Origin: CAYLLT01 sp964591605
GTDB taxonomy: Bacteria; Planctomycetota; Phycisphaerae; UBA1845; PWPN01
DNA: 12,308 nt
NCBI GenBank assembly: GCA_964591605.1
Contig: CAZQEN010000233.1
Span: 1-12,308 of the forward strand
Reading direction: 5' to 3'
In this document: one piece after another, positions 1 through 6,319 of the stretch
Numbering within the stretch: the first letter of the stretch is position 1
Layout of the letters: each line of letters opens with the position of its first letter
Notes under the pieces: generated by a model
Databases searched by the model: none
Told to the model about the DNA's origin: nothing
Seen by the model: only the letters and a program-made list of their open reading frames with translations
Translations under genes and position numbers: made by a program

Positions 1-964
1 CAAACAGGAGCGGCACGAGGATCTTCGCGAAGTCCCAGGTATTGTGCATCCACTCGCGAACCTCGCTGGGCATGAACCAGTAGCGCGACATGAGCAGCAC
101 CGCCAGACCGCACGCGCCGGCCAGGTACCAGCGGATGCGATGAATGTCCATCACCCAGCTCTGAACCTCTTCGATCTGTGCGATGTCTGCCTTGTTGAGG
201 ACGAGCCGATCGCCGGCGCGGACGCCGTTTCCACTTTCCTGCACCTGGATCATCACCTCGTCGTGCATCTCCTGGAGCACGACGCCGCGGACGTCCGTGC
301 CGTCGGTGCGGTGCACGACCGCGTTGCCGGGGTTGAACCAGTCGCTGAAGATCAGAAAGGCCACCATACAGGCCAGAAACACCGCGTTCTGCCAGAGCCG
401 CCGCCCGGTGTGCGGCGTTTCGGGCAGAAACATCGCCGCGTCGGCCTTGGCCCGCTCCTCGCGCCGGAAGATGAACGCCATGCCCAGCCCGACGAAGAGC
501 GCGAACACCACCGCGCCGACGGCCCGCATGAGCCCGATGTCAAACCCCAGCACGCGGGCGGTCAAAAAGATTGCCAGGATGTTGATCGCCGGCCCCGAAT
601 AGAGGAACGCACTGGCCGGCCCGAGCCCCGCGCCCAGGTGATAGATGCCCGCAAACATCGGCAGCACGCTGCACGAGCAGACGGCCAGGATCGTCCCTGC
701 CACCGACGCGACCGGATAAGCCACCAGCTTGCTGGAATTCGGCCCCAGGTAACGCATCACCGATGCCTGCGAGAGAAACGTGATGATGCCGCCGGCGATG
801 AACAGCGCCGGCACCACGCAGGCCAGCGTGTGGTTGCGGGCGTACCATTGAAGCAGCTTGAAGGCCTCAACGACGGCCGCGGTCACTTTCGGATTGGAAA
901 GCGGCAGCAGATAGGCGGTGAGGAAGATGGCGACGAACGCCACGAAGATCTTCAGCTCTTTCAC
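1..964 (-). CDS. ArsP/DUF318-family membrane permease, C-terminus beyond window edge
   Basis: A continuous minus-strand frame of 321 codons starts at a GTG (962-964) and runs off the left edge. A GGGAG-like ribosome site lies about 10 bases upstream. The product is very hydrophobic: TM segments near residues 4-22, 45-65, 80-106, 115-136, 143-165, 192-208 and 278-293. A CSCSVLP motif (Cys96, Cys98) is followed by an AFLYSGPAINI segment, both typical of the permease family PF03773 (ArsP/YraQ-like), whose members export organoarsenicals or are linked to metal efflux. Residues about 208-276 form a soluble insert between two TM blocks. The preceding gene on the same strand, 68 bp away, is an ArsR-type repressor with a thiolate metal motif, so a metal or metalloid efflux role is likely. 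The substrate cannot be told from sequence. Family assignment is firm; function is inference. Confidence 0.85.
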   Translation of the reverse strand, partial: MKELKIFVAFVAIFLTAYLLPLSNPKVTAAVVEAFKLLQWYARNHTLACVVPALFIAGGIITFLSQASVMRYLGPNSSKLVAYPVASVAGTILAVCSCSVLPMFAGIYHLGAGLGPASAFLYSGPAINILAIFLTARVLGFDIGLMRAVGAVVFALFVGLGMAFIFRREERAKADAAMFLPETPHTGRRLWQNAVFLACMVAFLIFSDWFNPGNAVVHRTDGTDVRGVVLQEMHDEVMIQVQESGNGVRAGDRLVLNKADIAQIEEVQSWVMDIHRIRWYLAGACGLAVLLMSRYWFMPSEVREWMHNTWDFAKILVPLLF

Positions 965-985
965 GGTGCGAACTCCCGGGTGCAA

Positions 986-1012
986 TTCATGGCTTTATGG
1001 TCATTATACCAT
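986..1012 (-). promoter_or_regulatory. Operator-like repeat, copy 1 (permease)
   Basis: A 27-bp stretch matches 1349-1375 at 22 positions in the same orientation. Its core (997-1012) reads ATGGTATAATGACCAT on the minus strand, an ATGGT/ACCAT inverted repeat around the -10 box. A wider perfect 8-bp inverted repeat, ATTCATGG (985-992) with CCATGAAT (1009-1016), surrounds it. Being over the -10 box of the permease and again over that of the ArsR-type gene, it is the natural binding-site candidate for that repressor. Confidence 0.6.
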
Positions 1013-1031
1013 GAATCGGGCAAAAAAGCAA
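997..1031 (-). promoter_or_regulatory. Promoter of the permease gene, overlapping an operator-like repeat
   Basis: On the minus strand, TTGCTT (1031 to 1026) is followed after 17 bases by a perfect TATAAT (1008 to 1003). Transcription would start near 996, leaving a leader of about 30 bases with a ribosome site before the GTG at 964. The -35 region sits at the stop codon of the upstream regulator gene. So the permease can be transcribed on its own as well as by read-through. Confidence 0.65.
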
Positions 1032-1032
1032 A

Positions 1033-1353
1033 TCAACCGAGGGCGACGGTCTGACTTTTGATGTTTTCCCTGATCACCGACTCGATGCATCGCCAGAAAC
1101 CTTCGAGGCAGGCGACCCGGGGCCGGAAAAACGTCATAGTGCCCTGCTTCCGGTCCTCCACAAGCCCGGCCTGTTTCAGGACGGCCAAATGCTTAGACAC
1201 CGTGGACTGGTCCGCCCCCACCAGCTCCGTCAGCTCGCAGACGCAGCGCTCCCGCTCCTGGAGGGCCTCGAGGATCAGGAGCCGGCTGGGGTGGGCCATC
1301 GCCTTGGCCACCCGGGCACGAGCCTCATAAAACTGGATCGGTCGCCGTTTCAT
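1033..1353 (-). CDS. ArsR/SmtB-family metal(loid)-responsive repressor
   Basis: The 106-residue product has the ArsR-family winged helix-turn-helix: AMAHPSRLLILEAL (residues 18-31), the recognition helix DQSTVSKHLAVLKQAGLV (48-65) and the wing around residues 66-77. ERCVCEL (35-41, Cys37 and Cys39) corresponds to the ELCVCDL metal-sensing motif of E. coli ArsR; the third Cys of that motif is a Thr here. Cys82 and Cys89 lie in the C-terminal helix and could complete a thiolate site, as in ArsR variants that use other cysteines. The frame is open upstream to 1416, but the ATG at 1353 gives the normal family start and fits the promoter. It is likely a repressor of itself and of the permease downstream, released by arsenite, antimonite or another thiophilic metal. 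Inducer identity is inference. Confidence 0.9.
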   Translation of the reverse strand: MKRRPIQFYEARARVAKAMAHPSRLLILEALQERERCVCELTELVGADQSTVSKHLAVLKQAGLVEDRKQGTMTFFRPRVACLEGFWRCIESVIRENIKSQTVALG

Positions 1354-1375
1354 GACTTCATGGCAATAATACCAT
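1349..1375 (-). promoter_or_regulatory. Operator-like repeat, copy 2 (regulator gene)
   Basis: This is the second copy of the 27-bp element at 986-1012 (22 of 27 identical). Its core (1360-1375) is ATGGTATTATTGCCAT on the minus strand, with ATGG/CCAT arms. It covers the -10 box and reaches into the start codon (1351-1353), so a bound protein would block both transcription start and early elongation. Confidence 0.6.
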
Positions 1376-1394
1376 AGACTGGGATCGAAGTCAA
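1366..1394 (-). promoter_or_regulatory. Promoter of the ArsR-type gene
   Basis: TTGACT (1394 to 1389) and TATTAT (1371 to 1366) are separated by exactly 17 bases, each one base from the sigma-70 consensus. The expected start point is about 5 bases before the ATG at 1353, so the mRNA would have almost no leader. No ribosome site is visible. The 1395-1460 stretch beyond it holds nothing else recognisable. Confidence 0.7.
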
Positions 1395-1460
1395 ATGCCG
1401 CGAGCCGACGTCCCACTGCAGGCCAGATTGATATCGCTGTGCCGGTTCAGGGATGTCCCG

Positions 1461-2426
1461 TCAGGGATTCAGCACGATATCCGTGATCGCCAGGCCCGCG
1501 AGCAGCAGGCTGATGACGCCGTTGATGGTGAAAAACGCCACGTTCACCCGCGAGAAGTCCGTGGGTGTGACCAGGGCGTTCTCGATATAGAGCAGAACGG
1601 CGACGAGGCCGACGCCCACCGCATAGAAGTAACGCAGATCCGCGAGGGGCAGGAGCGCGATGAGCAGCAGCACGGTGACGGTATGGCAGGCCCGGGCGAT
1701 CCACAGGGCCCGGGCCGGGCCGAGCCGCGAGGGGAGGCTGTGCAGGCCCTCCCGGCGGTCAGTGTCGATGTCCTGGCAGGCGTAGATGATATCGAACCCG
1801 CCGATCCACAGGGCCACAGTGGCCAGCATGACGGCCGCGGGCCAGCCCAGCGAAGCGGGATGAATCGCCAGCCACGCCGCCGCGGGAGCCAGCGCGATCG
1901 CACTCCCCAGCACGAAGTGCGACCAGCGTGTGAACCGCTTCGTGTACGAGTAAAAGCACAGATAGGCCAGCACCGGCACCGCCAGCACCAGCGGCCAGCA
2001 GTTGCCGCGGATCGACCAGAAGGCGGCGCAGCTCAAGAGGAAGATCAGGCACGCGGTGACGAAGAACATCGCCGCCTGCGTCCGGGACATCGTGCCGGCC
2101 GGCAGGGCACGCCCGGCCGTCCGCGGATTCCGCGCGTCGATCGTCGCATCGACGATCCGGTTGAACGTCATTGCCGCCGAGCGGGCGCTCACCATGCAGC
2201 ACACGATCAGCAGCACCTGGTCCCAGCCGGGAAAGGGCGTCCGCGCATCCCCGGCCCGATACGCCGCCCGCGCCGCCAGAAACGTCGCGATCAGCGCGAA
2301 CGGCAGCGCGAACACCGAATGCGAGAACTTGACCATCTCCCCCCATCGCCGCACGGCCGTCAGAAGCCCCCGACCATTGCCGCTCGGCCCGGAGAGATCC
2401 GGCGTAGACGTATCAGTCTGCCTCAT
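1461..2426 (-). CDS. ubiA: UbiA-family prenyltransferase (MqnP-like, quinone biosynthesis)
   Basis: The 321-residue protein is an intramembrane aromatic prenyltransferase. It attaches a polyprenyl chain to the quinone ring precursor. The first Asp-rich motif is NRIVDATID (residues 89-97), followed by ARNPRTAGRALPAG. The second is QDIDTDRREGLHSLP (residues 218-232, Asp219/221/223). About eight to nine TM segments follow the usual UbiA spacing. The MVKFSHSVFALPFAL entry (31-45) and the YACQDIDTDR form resemble the 'ubiA_other' subgroup that includes MqnP of the futalosine menaquinone pathway, so menaquinone rather than ubiquinone is the better guess. The frame is open to 2561, but that part runs through a dispersed repeat; the ATG at 2426 sits 8 bases after a good -10 box, supporting a leaderless start. 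No partner menaquinone genes are in view. Confidence 0.9.
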   Translation of the reverse strand: MRQTDTSTPDLSGPSGNGRGLLTAVRRWGEMVKFSHSVFALPFALIATFLAARAAYRAGDARTPFPGWDQVLLIVCCMVSARSAAMTFNRIVDATIDARNPRTAGRALPAGTMSRTQAAMFFVTACLIFLLSCAAFWSIRGNCWPLVLAVPVLAYLCFYSYTKRFTRWSHFVLGSAIALAPAAAWLAIHPASLGWPAAVMLATVALWIGGFDIIYACQDIDTDRREGLHSLPSRLGPARALWIARACHTVTVLLLIALLPLADLRYFYAVGVGLVAVLLYIENALVTPTDFSRVNVAFFTINGVISLLLAGLAITDIVLNP

Positions 2427-2434
2427 GGCCGCGC

Positions 2435-2462
2435 ATTGTAGAGCCGAAACGATGAGTGTCGA
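2435..2462 (-). promoter_or_regulatory. Promoter of the UbiA-family gene
   Basis: On the minus strand TCGACA (2462 to 2457) and TACAAT (2440 to 2435) are 16 bases apart, each one base off consensus. Only 8 bases separate the -10 box from the ATG at 2426, and there is no Shine-Dalgarno sequence. This predicts a leaderless mRNA. Confidence 0.6.
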
Positions 2463-2472
2463 TGAAAGCCCC

Positions 2473-2539
2473 GTAGGGTCCGCTGTGCGGACGCAGCGCC
2501 GCGACGCCACCCGCGCAGCGTCCGCGGAGCGGACCCTAC
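2473..2539. repeat. REP-like palindromic element, type A (intact)
   Basis: The 67-bp element begins GTAGGGTCCGCT and ends with its exact complement AGCGGACCCTAC. Each end is itself a small hairpin: GTCCGC-TGT-GCGGAC (2478-2492) and GTCCGC-GGA-GCGGAC (2520-2534). The ends can therefore pair with each other into one long stem or fold as two hairpins. The left arm and the middle recur at 4860 and 4980, and the same architecture with other bases occurs at 6473-6538. It lies between the promoter of the UbiA-family gene and the 3' end of the beta-helix gene and may act as a termination or mRNA-stability element there. It resembles REP/MITE-type dispersed repeats; no transposase is present. Confidence 0.8.
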
Positions 2540-2612
2540 CTGCCGGCTCATGACCGCGCACTGTCAGGTCGGAGCGGGAATCACACCCGGGTGGGGCGTG
2601 TGCGTATCGAAA

Positions 2613-4709
2613 TCACGGACACAGCGCCTGGCGCGGGGGGCTCTTCACCTGGGCTTTGACGATGAGGGCATCAACCACATCGATGACGCTGTTACGATCC
2701 ACATCGACGGTCGGCCAGTCGAGCACCGGACTGCCCGCGCGGGCCGCAACCAGAAGCGCGTCGGTGAGCGTCACGTCGCCCGAGCGGGTGACGTCGCCCA
2801 GCAGAACGCGCACCATGCAGTCGGTGTCGTCGATGGGCGCGGCGCCGCGGGAATCGATGACGGCGTTGGCGATATCGAGCCTGCAGCAGGAGGCATTGGA
2901 GATCGTGCTGTTGAAATGGATGCGGAGCGTATTCGCGTCGGCCATGCTGAGCGCCACGTTCGGCGGAAACGGAATCGGCGGCATCAGCGTGCCATTCACG
3001 GTGGGTTGCACCGTGATCCCGACGGACCCTCCCGTCTTGAGCTGCACGGGATAGTCAAATGCGACTTCGATGCGAAGCAGGCCCCCCTGCCGGGGCTCGG
3101 TGGTCGGCCCGGTGATGCCGTTGCCGGTGGCGGCCGGGTCCAGCACCGCGCCGAGCCACTGTTGCGGACCAACCGGCACCGTGTGCGGATGCAGGCTCTT
3201 CCACGTGAGCACCCGCGGCCCCGCGGGGATGTTCTCGTACGCACCCCGATTAACGAAGGCAGCGGCCGGAGACGTTCTCGGGTCGTCGCTGATGCGGGGG
3301 CTGCCGTCGATGTCGAGCGGCAGCAGTTCGGCCGTGTTGCCGTTCTCGTTCACGTCGCCCGAATCGGCGGGCACCGCATTGTTGTCGCCCGAGTCGGCCG
3401 CCGGTGAGCCCATCATCAGGCGCAGGTCGTCATCGGGTGTTCCGACCACGTTGTCGATGCCGGCGGGCAGCACAAACAGCGGGTCGCTGCCGTTGCTGGT
3501 CGGCGGGCCCCAGGAGCCGGTCCAGCCCTGGACGATGCTGTAGCCGATGGTCAGCCCGCCGCCGAAACCGGCGAGCTGCGCGGACTGACCGCTGCCGTTC
3601 TGCGGGTCCGAGTTTCCCCAGAGGATGCTGTTCCTGACGGTCATCGTCCATGCGCTGTTGACGCCGCCGGGCGTGTACATGGTCGAGTGGTTGTTAGCAA
3701 TCGTGCAGTTGTACATATTCGCGATGCCGTTGGCCGCGCCGGCCGTACGGGCGCTGTTGCCGCTGAACACGCAGCCCACAAGCGTGCCCGCCATCTCCAC
3801 CCACAGCCCGCCGCCCACGGCGTTACAGGTGTTGCCGAAGAAGCCGCAGTTGATGCACGTGAGCGGATAGTAGCTGCCCTTGACCGCCCCACCCGAGTTG
3901 TTCGAGCTGTTGCCCTCGAACGTACAGTTCACGAACAGCGGATAGGCGTAGTAGAAGTCGACCGCACCGCCCGTGCCGAGGGCGGCGATGTTCCCCCGAA
4001 ATGTGCAGCGGCGGAAAGTGTGGGCGATGCTGGTGCCGAAACTGAGCTGAACGGCGCCGNNNNNNNNNNTGTTCAGCTCGAACAGGCAGTCGCTCGCCTG
4101 GCAGGCCTTGTCGATGTACAGCGCCCCCGCATTGCCCGCGTAGTTGTCGCGGAAGACGCAGCGGTTCAGCGTGCTCGGCCCGATGGCCTGCATGCCGCCG
4201 CCGGTGTTACCCGAGCCCTCCGCGTAACCGCCGACGATCGTGACGCCATCGACCACGCACGCGGCCGTACTGGGCGGCGTGTTGGCATTGATCTTGACGA
4301 CGTGATAGACGTTGTCGCCCCGATTCGTGAACGACGGCCCGTCGTTCGCCGCAATGTCGCCGCTGAGCGTGGTCACGTGGACGGCCGGGTCCTGCTCGTC
4401 AGGATTGGCCGCCGCAGAGCCCGCGTAGCCGCCTCGCAGCGCCATGCCGTCGCGCAGTGTGAAGCTGGCCGAGCGGTCACCGACAACAGCCGTCGGCCGA
4501 TAAGTTCCCGGTCCCACCCGAATCTCGTCGCCCGGCATTGACGCGACCAGCGTCTGCTGAAGATCGTTGCGGGCGGTGGCCCAGGACGTGCCATCTCCGC
4601 CCGGCGGTGCGGCCGCATCCACGTAGCGGACGGCCGCCCGTGCGTGGCCGGCGGCGGCACATGCGACCACCGATAAAACCACGACTCGACTGTGCGCCGC
4701 GTTCCTCAT
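2613..4709 (-). CDS. Secreted right-handed beta-helix protein with dockerin-like C-terminus
   Basis: The 698-residue product starts with a signal peptide (residues 1-25, cut after GHARA). The mature start, VRYVDAAAPPGGDGTSWATA, and the PGDEIRVGPGTYRP segment are typical of pectate-lyase-like/choice-of-anchor Q beta-helix proteins. About eight coils follow, each with a pattern like C-x-F-x-x-N...GGA (for example CTFEGNSSNNSGGAV), ending with NSILWGN. A beta-sandwich-like stretch (about 500-630) precedes two F-hand-like repeats, DVTRSGDVTLTDALLVAA and DVDRNSVIDVVDALIV (about 638-683), as in dockerin domains. The ATG at 4709 has GGGAG about 8 bases upstream. The 10 N at 4060-4069 cost four residues but keep the frame. 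It is probably exported to the surface; no catalytic residues are evident, so a carbohydrate-binding or structural role cannot be separated from an enzymatic one. Confidence 0.85.
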   Translation of the reverse strand: MRNAAHSRVVVLSVVACAAAGHARAAVRYVDAAAPPGGDGTSWATARNDLQQTLVASMPGDEIRVGPGTYRPTAVVGDRSASFTLRDGMALRGGYAGSAAANPDEQDPAVHVTTLSGDIAANDGPSFTNRGDNVYHVVKINANTPPSTAACVVDGVTIVGGYAEGSGNTGGGMQAIGPSTLNRCVFRDNYAGNAGALYIDKACQASDCLFELNXXXXGAVQLSFGTSIAHTFRRCTFRGNIAALGTGGAVDFYYAYPLFVNCTFEGNSSNNSGGAVKGSYYPLTCINCGFFGNTCNAVGGGLWVEMAGTLVGCVFSGNSARTAGAANGIANMYNCTIANNHSTMYTPGGVNSAWTMTVRNSILWGNSDPQNGSGQSAQLAGFGGGLTIGYSIVQGWTGSWGPPTSNGSDPLFVLPAGIDNVVGTPDDDLRLMMGSPAADSGDNNAVPADSGDVNENGNTAELLPLDIDGSPRISDDPRTSPAAAFVNRGAYENIPAGPRVLTWKSLHPHTVPVGPQQWLGAVLDPAATGNGITGPTTEPRQGGLLRIEVAFDYPVQLKTGGSVGITVQPTVNGTLMPPIPFPPNVALSMADANTLRIHFNSTISNASCCRLDIANAVIDSRGAAPIDDTDCMVRVLLGDVTRSGDVTLTDALLVAARAGSPVLDWPTVDVDRNSVIDVVDALIVKAQVKSPPRQALCP
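4060..4069. other. Assembly gap (10 N)
   Basis: Ten undetermined bases lie inside the beta-helix gene. The reading frame is open on both sides and in register, and the neighbouring coil pattern (N-x-x-x-x-GA) suggests few bases are truly missing. The gap is flanked by GAGCTGAAC (4044-4052) and its exact complement GTTCAGCTC (4071-4079). Confidence 0.95.
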
Positions 4710-4798
4710 GCTGCTGCTCCCATCGGTGCGGATGCGGATCTGCGGGTACCCCGGGTGCGGCCGCCCGGTGAGGGGAAATGCGACGGCCACATGAGACC

Positions 4799-4826
4799 AT
4801 TCTACAGAGACTTTAGCCTTTGTAAA
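4799..4826 (-). promoter_or_regulatory. Promoter of the beta-helix gene
   Basis: On the minus strand TTTACA (4826 to 4821) and TAGAAT (4804 to 4799) are 16 bases apart, each one base off consensus. The region is a short AT-rich island in GC-rich DNA. A start near 4791 would give a leader of about 80 bases ahead of the ATG at 4709, with a ribosome site. Confidence 0.6.
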
Positions 4827-4854
4827 GTGATAATTGGGGACCAGCGGCTTCAGC

Positions 4855-5088
4855 GCCTCGTAGGGTCCGCTGTGCGGACGCAATGCCGCGACGCCACCCG
4901 CGCTGCGCCCCCGAAGCCGACCCTGCCTGCCTGCCCCCGCCGCTCATCGCGCAGAGGGGGCGCCCAGCCTCGTAGCCTCGTAGGGTCCGCTGTGCGGACG
5001 CAATGCCGCAACGCCACCCGCGCTGCGCCCCCGAAGCCGACCCTGCCTGCTTGCCCCCGCCGCTCATCGCGCAGAGGGGGCGCCCAGC
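4855..5088. repeat. Tandem duplication, two 114-bp copies with 120-bp period, containing type A repeat remnants
   Basis: Copy 1 (4855-4968) and copy 2 (4975-5088) differ at two positions. Each begins GCCTCGTAGGGTCCGCTGTG, so each holds the intact left arm of the palindromic element found at 2473-2539, plus its middle part. The right arm is degenerate (CCGAAGCCGACCCTGC), so the long stem no longer forms. The last 25 bases of copy 2 (5064-5088) encode the C-terminus and stop of the neighbouring di-iron protein gene. Copy 1 therefore carries a duplicate of that gene end. The 4710-5063 interval contains only this repeat and the promoter of the beta-helix gene. Confidence 0.9.
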
Positions 5089-5798
5089 GTTTCCTTCATG
5101 ACGGTGTCGAGCCCGATGATCGCCTTCGCACAGTCTCCGGTGAAGGAGCTCCCGTGCATGATCGCCAGCGTGCGCGGGTTGAGCGCCGCGAGCCCCTCCA
5201 GGAGCGGGCGTGTCTTCTGCGTGTACGGCATGTAGTCCATCAGCGGCCCGGCCTGGAAGTCGATGAGCGACTGTCGCGTGCGGCCGAGGACGTCCGACTC
5301 CGTCAGCGGCTCCACGTCGCCGTTGTGCGTGAACAGGTCCGAGCAGAAGAGCACCCGCTGGGTCTCCTCAAAGAGCACGCCGGCGTCCCAGCCATGCGGA
5401 AGGTGCGGCGTCGGGCGGTAGCGGAAGCGGAACTTGCCCGTGCTGAACGTTTCGTCGGCGGCGAGCGCCCGCGGCGGCCGGTCGGCAAAGTCGGTGAGGT
5501 TGACGATTGAACCGACCACGCCCGTGACGGCCTGCGCCGCCGGTGCGACCTTGAGCCAGTCATTGAGCGACCCGCACTCGTCCACCTCGAAGTGCCCGAA
5601 CCCGATCCAGCGCAGCGCCGCCGGATCGATCACCCGCCTGACGGCCTCGAGCACCTCCGGAAACATGCGGCGCATGCCGGTGTGATAGAGCAGCGGCTCG
5701 TCATCGACCACGAGGAAGTGGTTGAACTGCAGATTGATCTCGCGGTACAGAATGCTGATCCGGTGAACGCCGGAGGCGATTTCGGTGATCAGTGCCAT
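5064..5798 (-). CDS. MBL-fold di-iron protein, ODP/flavodiiron-like, without flavodoxin domain
   Basis: The 244-residue protein has the metallo-beta-lactamase fold of oxygen-binding di-iron proteins and of the N-terminal domain of flavodiiron proteins. Candidate iron ligands in order are His69, Glu71 and Asp73 in GHFEVDECG, His132 or His135 in PHLPHGWDAG, Asp154 in FCSDLF, and His215 in LAIMHGSSF. The position after Asp73, His in the usual HxExDH motif, is Glu74 here. There is no flavodoxin or rubredoxin extension, so it is more likely an O2/NO-binding or sensing protein than a complete reductase, or it needs a separate electron donor. The frame is open upstream to 6017, but the ATG at 5798 is preceded by GGAAGGA at a good distance and begins the fold (MALITEIASGVHRI). 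Its last codons and stop lie in a tandem repeat. Family is well supported; the role is inference. Confidence 0.85.
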   Translation of the reverse strand: MALITEIASGVHRISILYREINLQFNHFLVVDDEPLLYHTGMRRMFPEVLEAVRRVIDPAALRWIGFGHFEVDECGSLNDWLKVAPAAQAVTGVVGSIVNLTDFADRPPRALAADETFSTGKFRFRYRPTPHLPHGWDAGVLFEETQRVLFCSDLFTHNGDVEPLTESDVLGRTRQSLIDFQAGPLMDYMPYTQKTRPLLEGLAALNPRTLAIMHGSSFTGDCAKAIIGLDTVMKETLGAPSAR

Positions 5799-6181
5799 GA
5801 TGAATCCTTCCCATGCGGGTGCGGCTGGTTGACCATGCGCGCAAACCGACAGGGCGGAGATGCTGACATGCCTCTCCCGGTGAGCGCGGCATGAATGTGA
5901 GGCCCGCCCGCGGGGTGTCAATCCGCCCGGGAACATTGTATGGCCATCGAACCGGGATGTGCATCCACAGCCAGCGGTGGTGGTCCGCTTCCAAGGCGGC
6001 CGCAACCATACCTTCACTTTTCTGGTGTCATTGCCATATCTGGATGCCTCCGCCCTTCAGAGCCGTCGTATCCTTCAGGCGGCGGAGTTCGACGACCCCC
6101 TGCGGCAACTGGGCCCCGGGCGGGGCGCGGCCCCGCGTACCGGCGATCCGCTGCCCGCCCCCAGCCACCCAAAAATCGATG
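5799..6181. other. Intergenic region between divergent di-iron protein gene and leu leader
   Basis: No convincing gene was found in these 383 bases. A minus-strand TTGACA (5921 to 5916) points toward the di-iron gene but has only poor -10 candidates at the right distance. A GC-rich 6-bp hairpin, CGGGGC-GCG-GCCCCG, occupies 6121-6135. Short frames on both strands have no ribosome site or recognisable product. Confidence 0.4.
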
Positions 6182-6210
6182 TTGACAGACCGCCCGGGTG
6201 CCGATACTAT
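6182..6210 (+). promoter_or_regulatory. Promoter of the leu leader/leuA unit
   Basis: A perfect TTGACA (6182-6187) and TACTAT (6205-6210) are separated by exactly 17 bases. The expected start point, about 7 bases further on, coincides with the ATG of the leader ORF at 6218. This is the strongest plus-strand promoter seen in the window. Confidence 0.8.
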
Positions 6211-6217
6211 CTCTATC

Positions 6218-6319
6218 ATGCGTAACGGATCAGACTTGGCCCTGAGCGTCAACATGGCGGACGAGCTCCTGCTCGGCCTGCTCCTTCTTGACGCGCACGT
6301 AGGGCCTTCGGCTGACTGA
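6218..6319 (+). CDS. leuL: Leucine-rich leader peptide of the leuA attenuator
   Basis: The 33-codon ORF encodes ELLLGLLLLD (codons CTC CTG CTC GGC CTG CTC CTT CTT at 6266-6289), i.e. seven Leu codons in eight, with two more Leu upstream. It sits between a consensus promoter and a terminator hairpin, directly ahead of the gene for the first committed enzyme of leucine synthesis. This matches the logic of the enterobacterial leuL leader (four consecutive Leu codons), although the peptide sequence is unrelated. The ATG at 6218 is at the predicted transcription start, so translation would be leaderless; an in-frame ATG at 6254 is an alternative that keeps the Leu run. The peptide probably has no function of its own: ribosome stalling at Leu codons when charged leucyl-tRNA is scarce would be the signal. 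I see no ribosome site for either start. Confidence 0.8.
   Translation: MRNGSDLALSVNMADELLLGLLLLDAHVGPSAD

Noticed and set aside
44..1054. Long plus-strand open frame opposite the permease gene
   Set aside because: Translation is His/Arg/Asp-rich with no family signature; the minus strand here encodes a convincing multi-TM permease with a promoter and ribosome site.
1395..2441. Plus-strand open frame of 348 codons opposite the UbiA-family gene
   Set aside because: It is the antisense shadow typical of GC-rich codon use; the product is Arg/Gln-rich and low complexity, while the minus strand shows both UbiA Asp motifs.
3687..4541. Plus-strand open frame opposite the beta-helix gene, crossing the N gap
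   Set aside because: Ala/Arg/Val-rich shadow without start signals; the minus strand has a signal peptide and regular beta-helix coils.
4855..5088. CRISPR array
   Set aside because: Only two copies, 114 bp each with a 6-bp separation; this is a tandem duplication, not short repeats with unique spacers.
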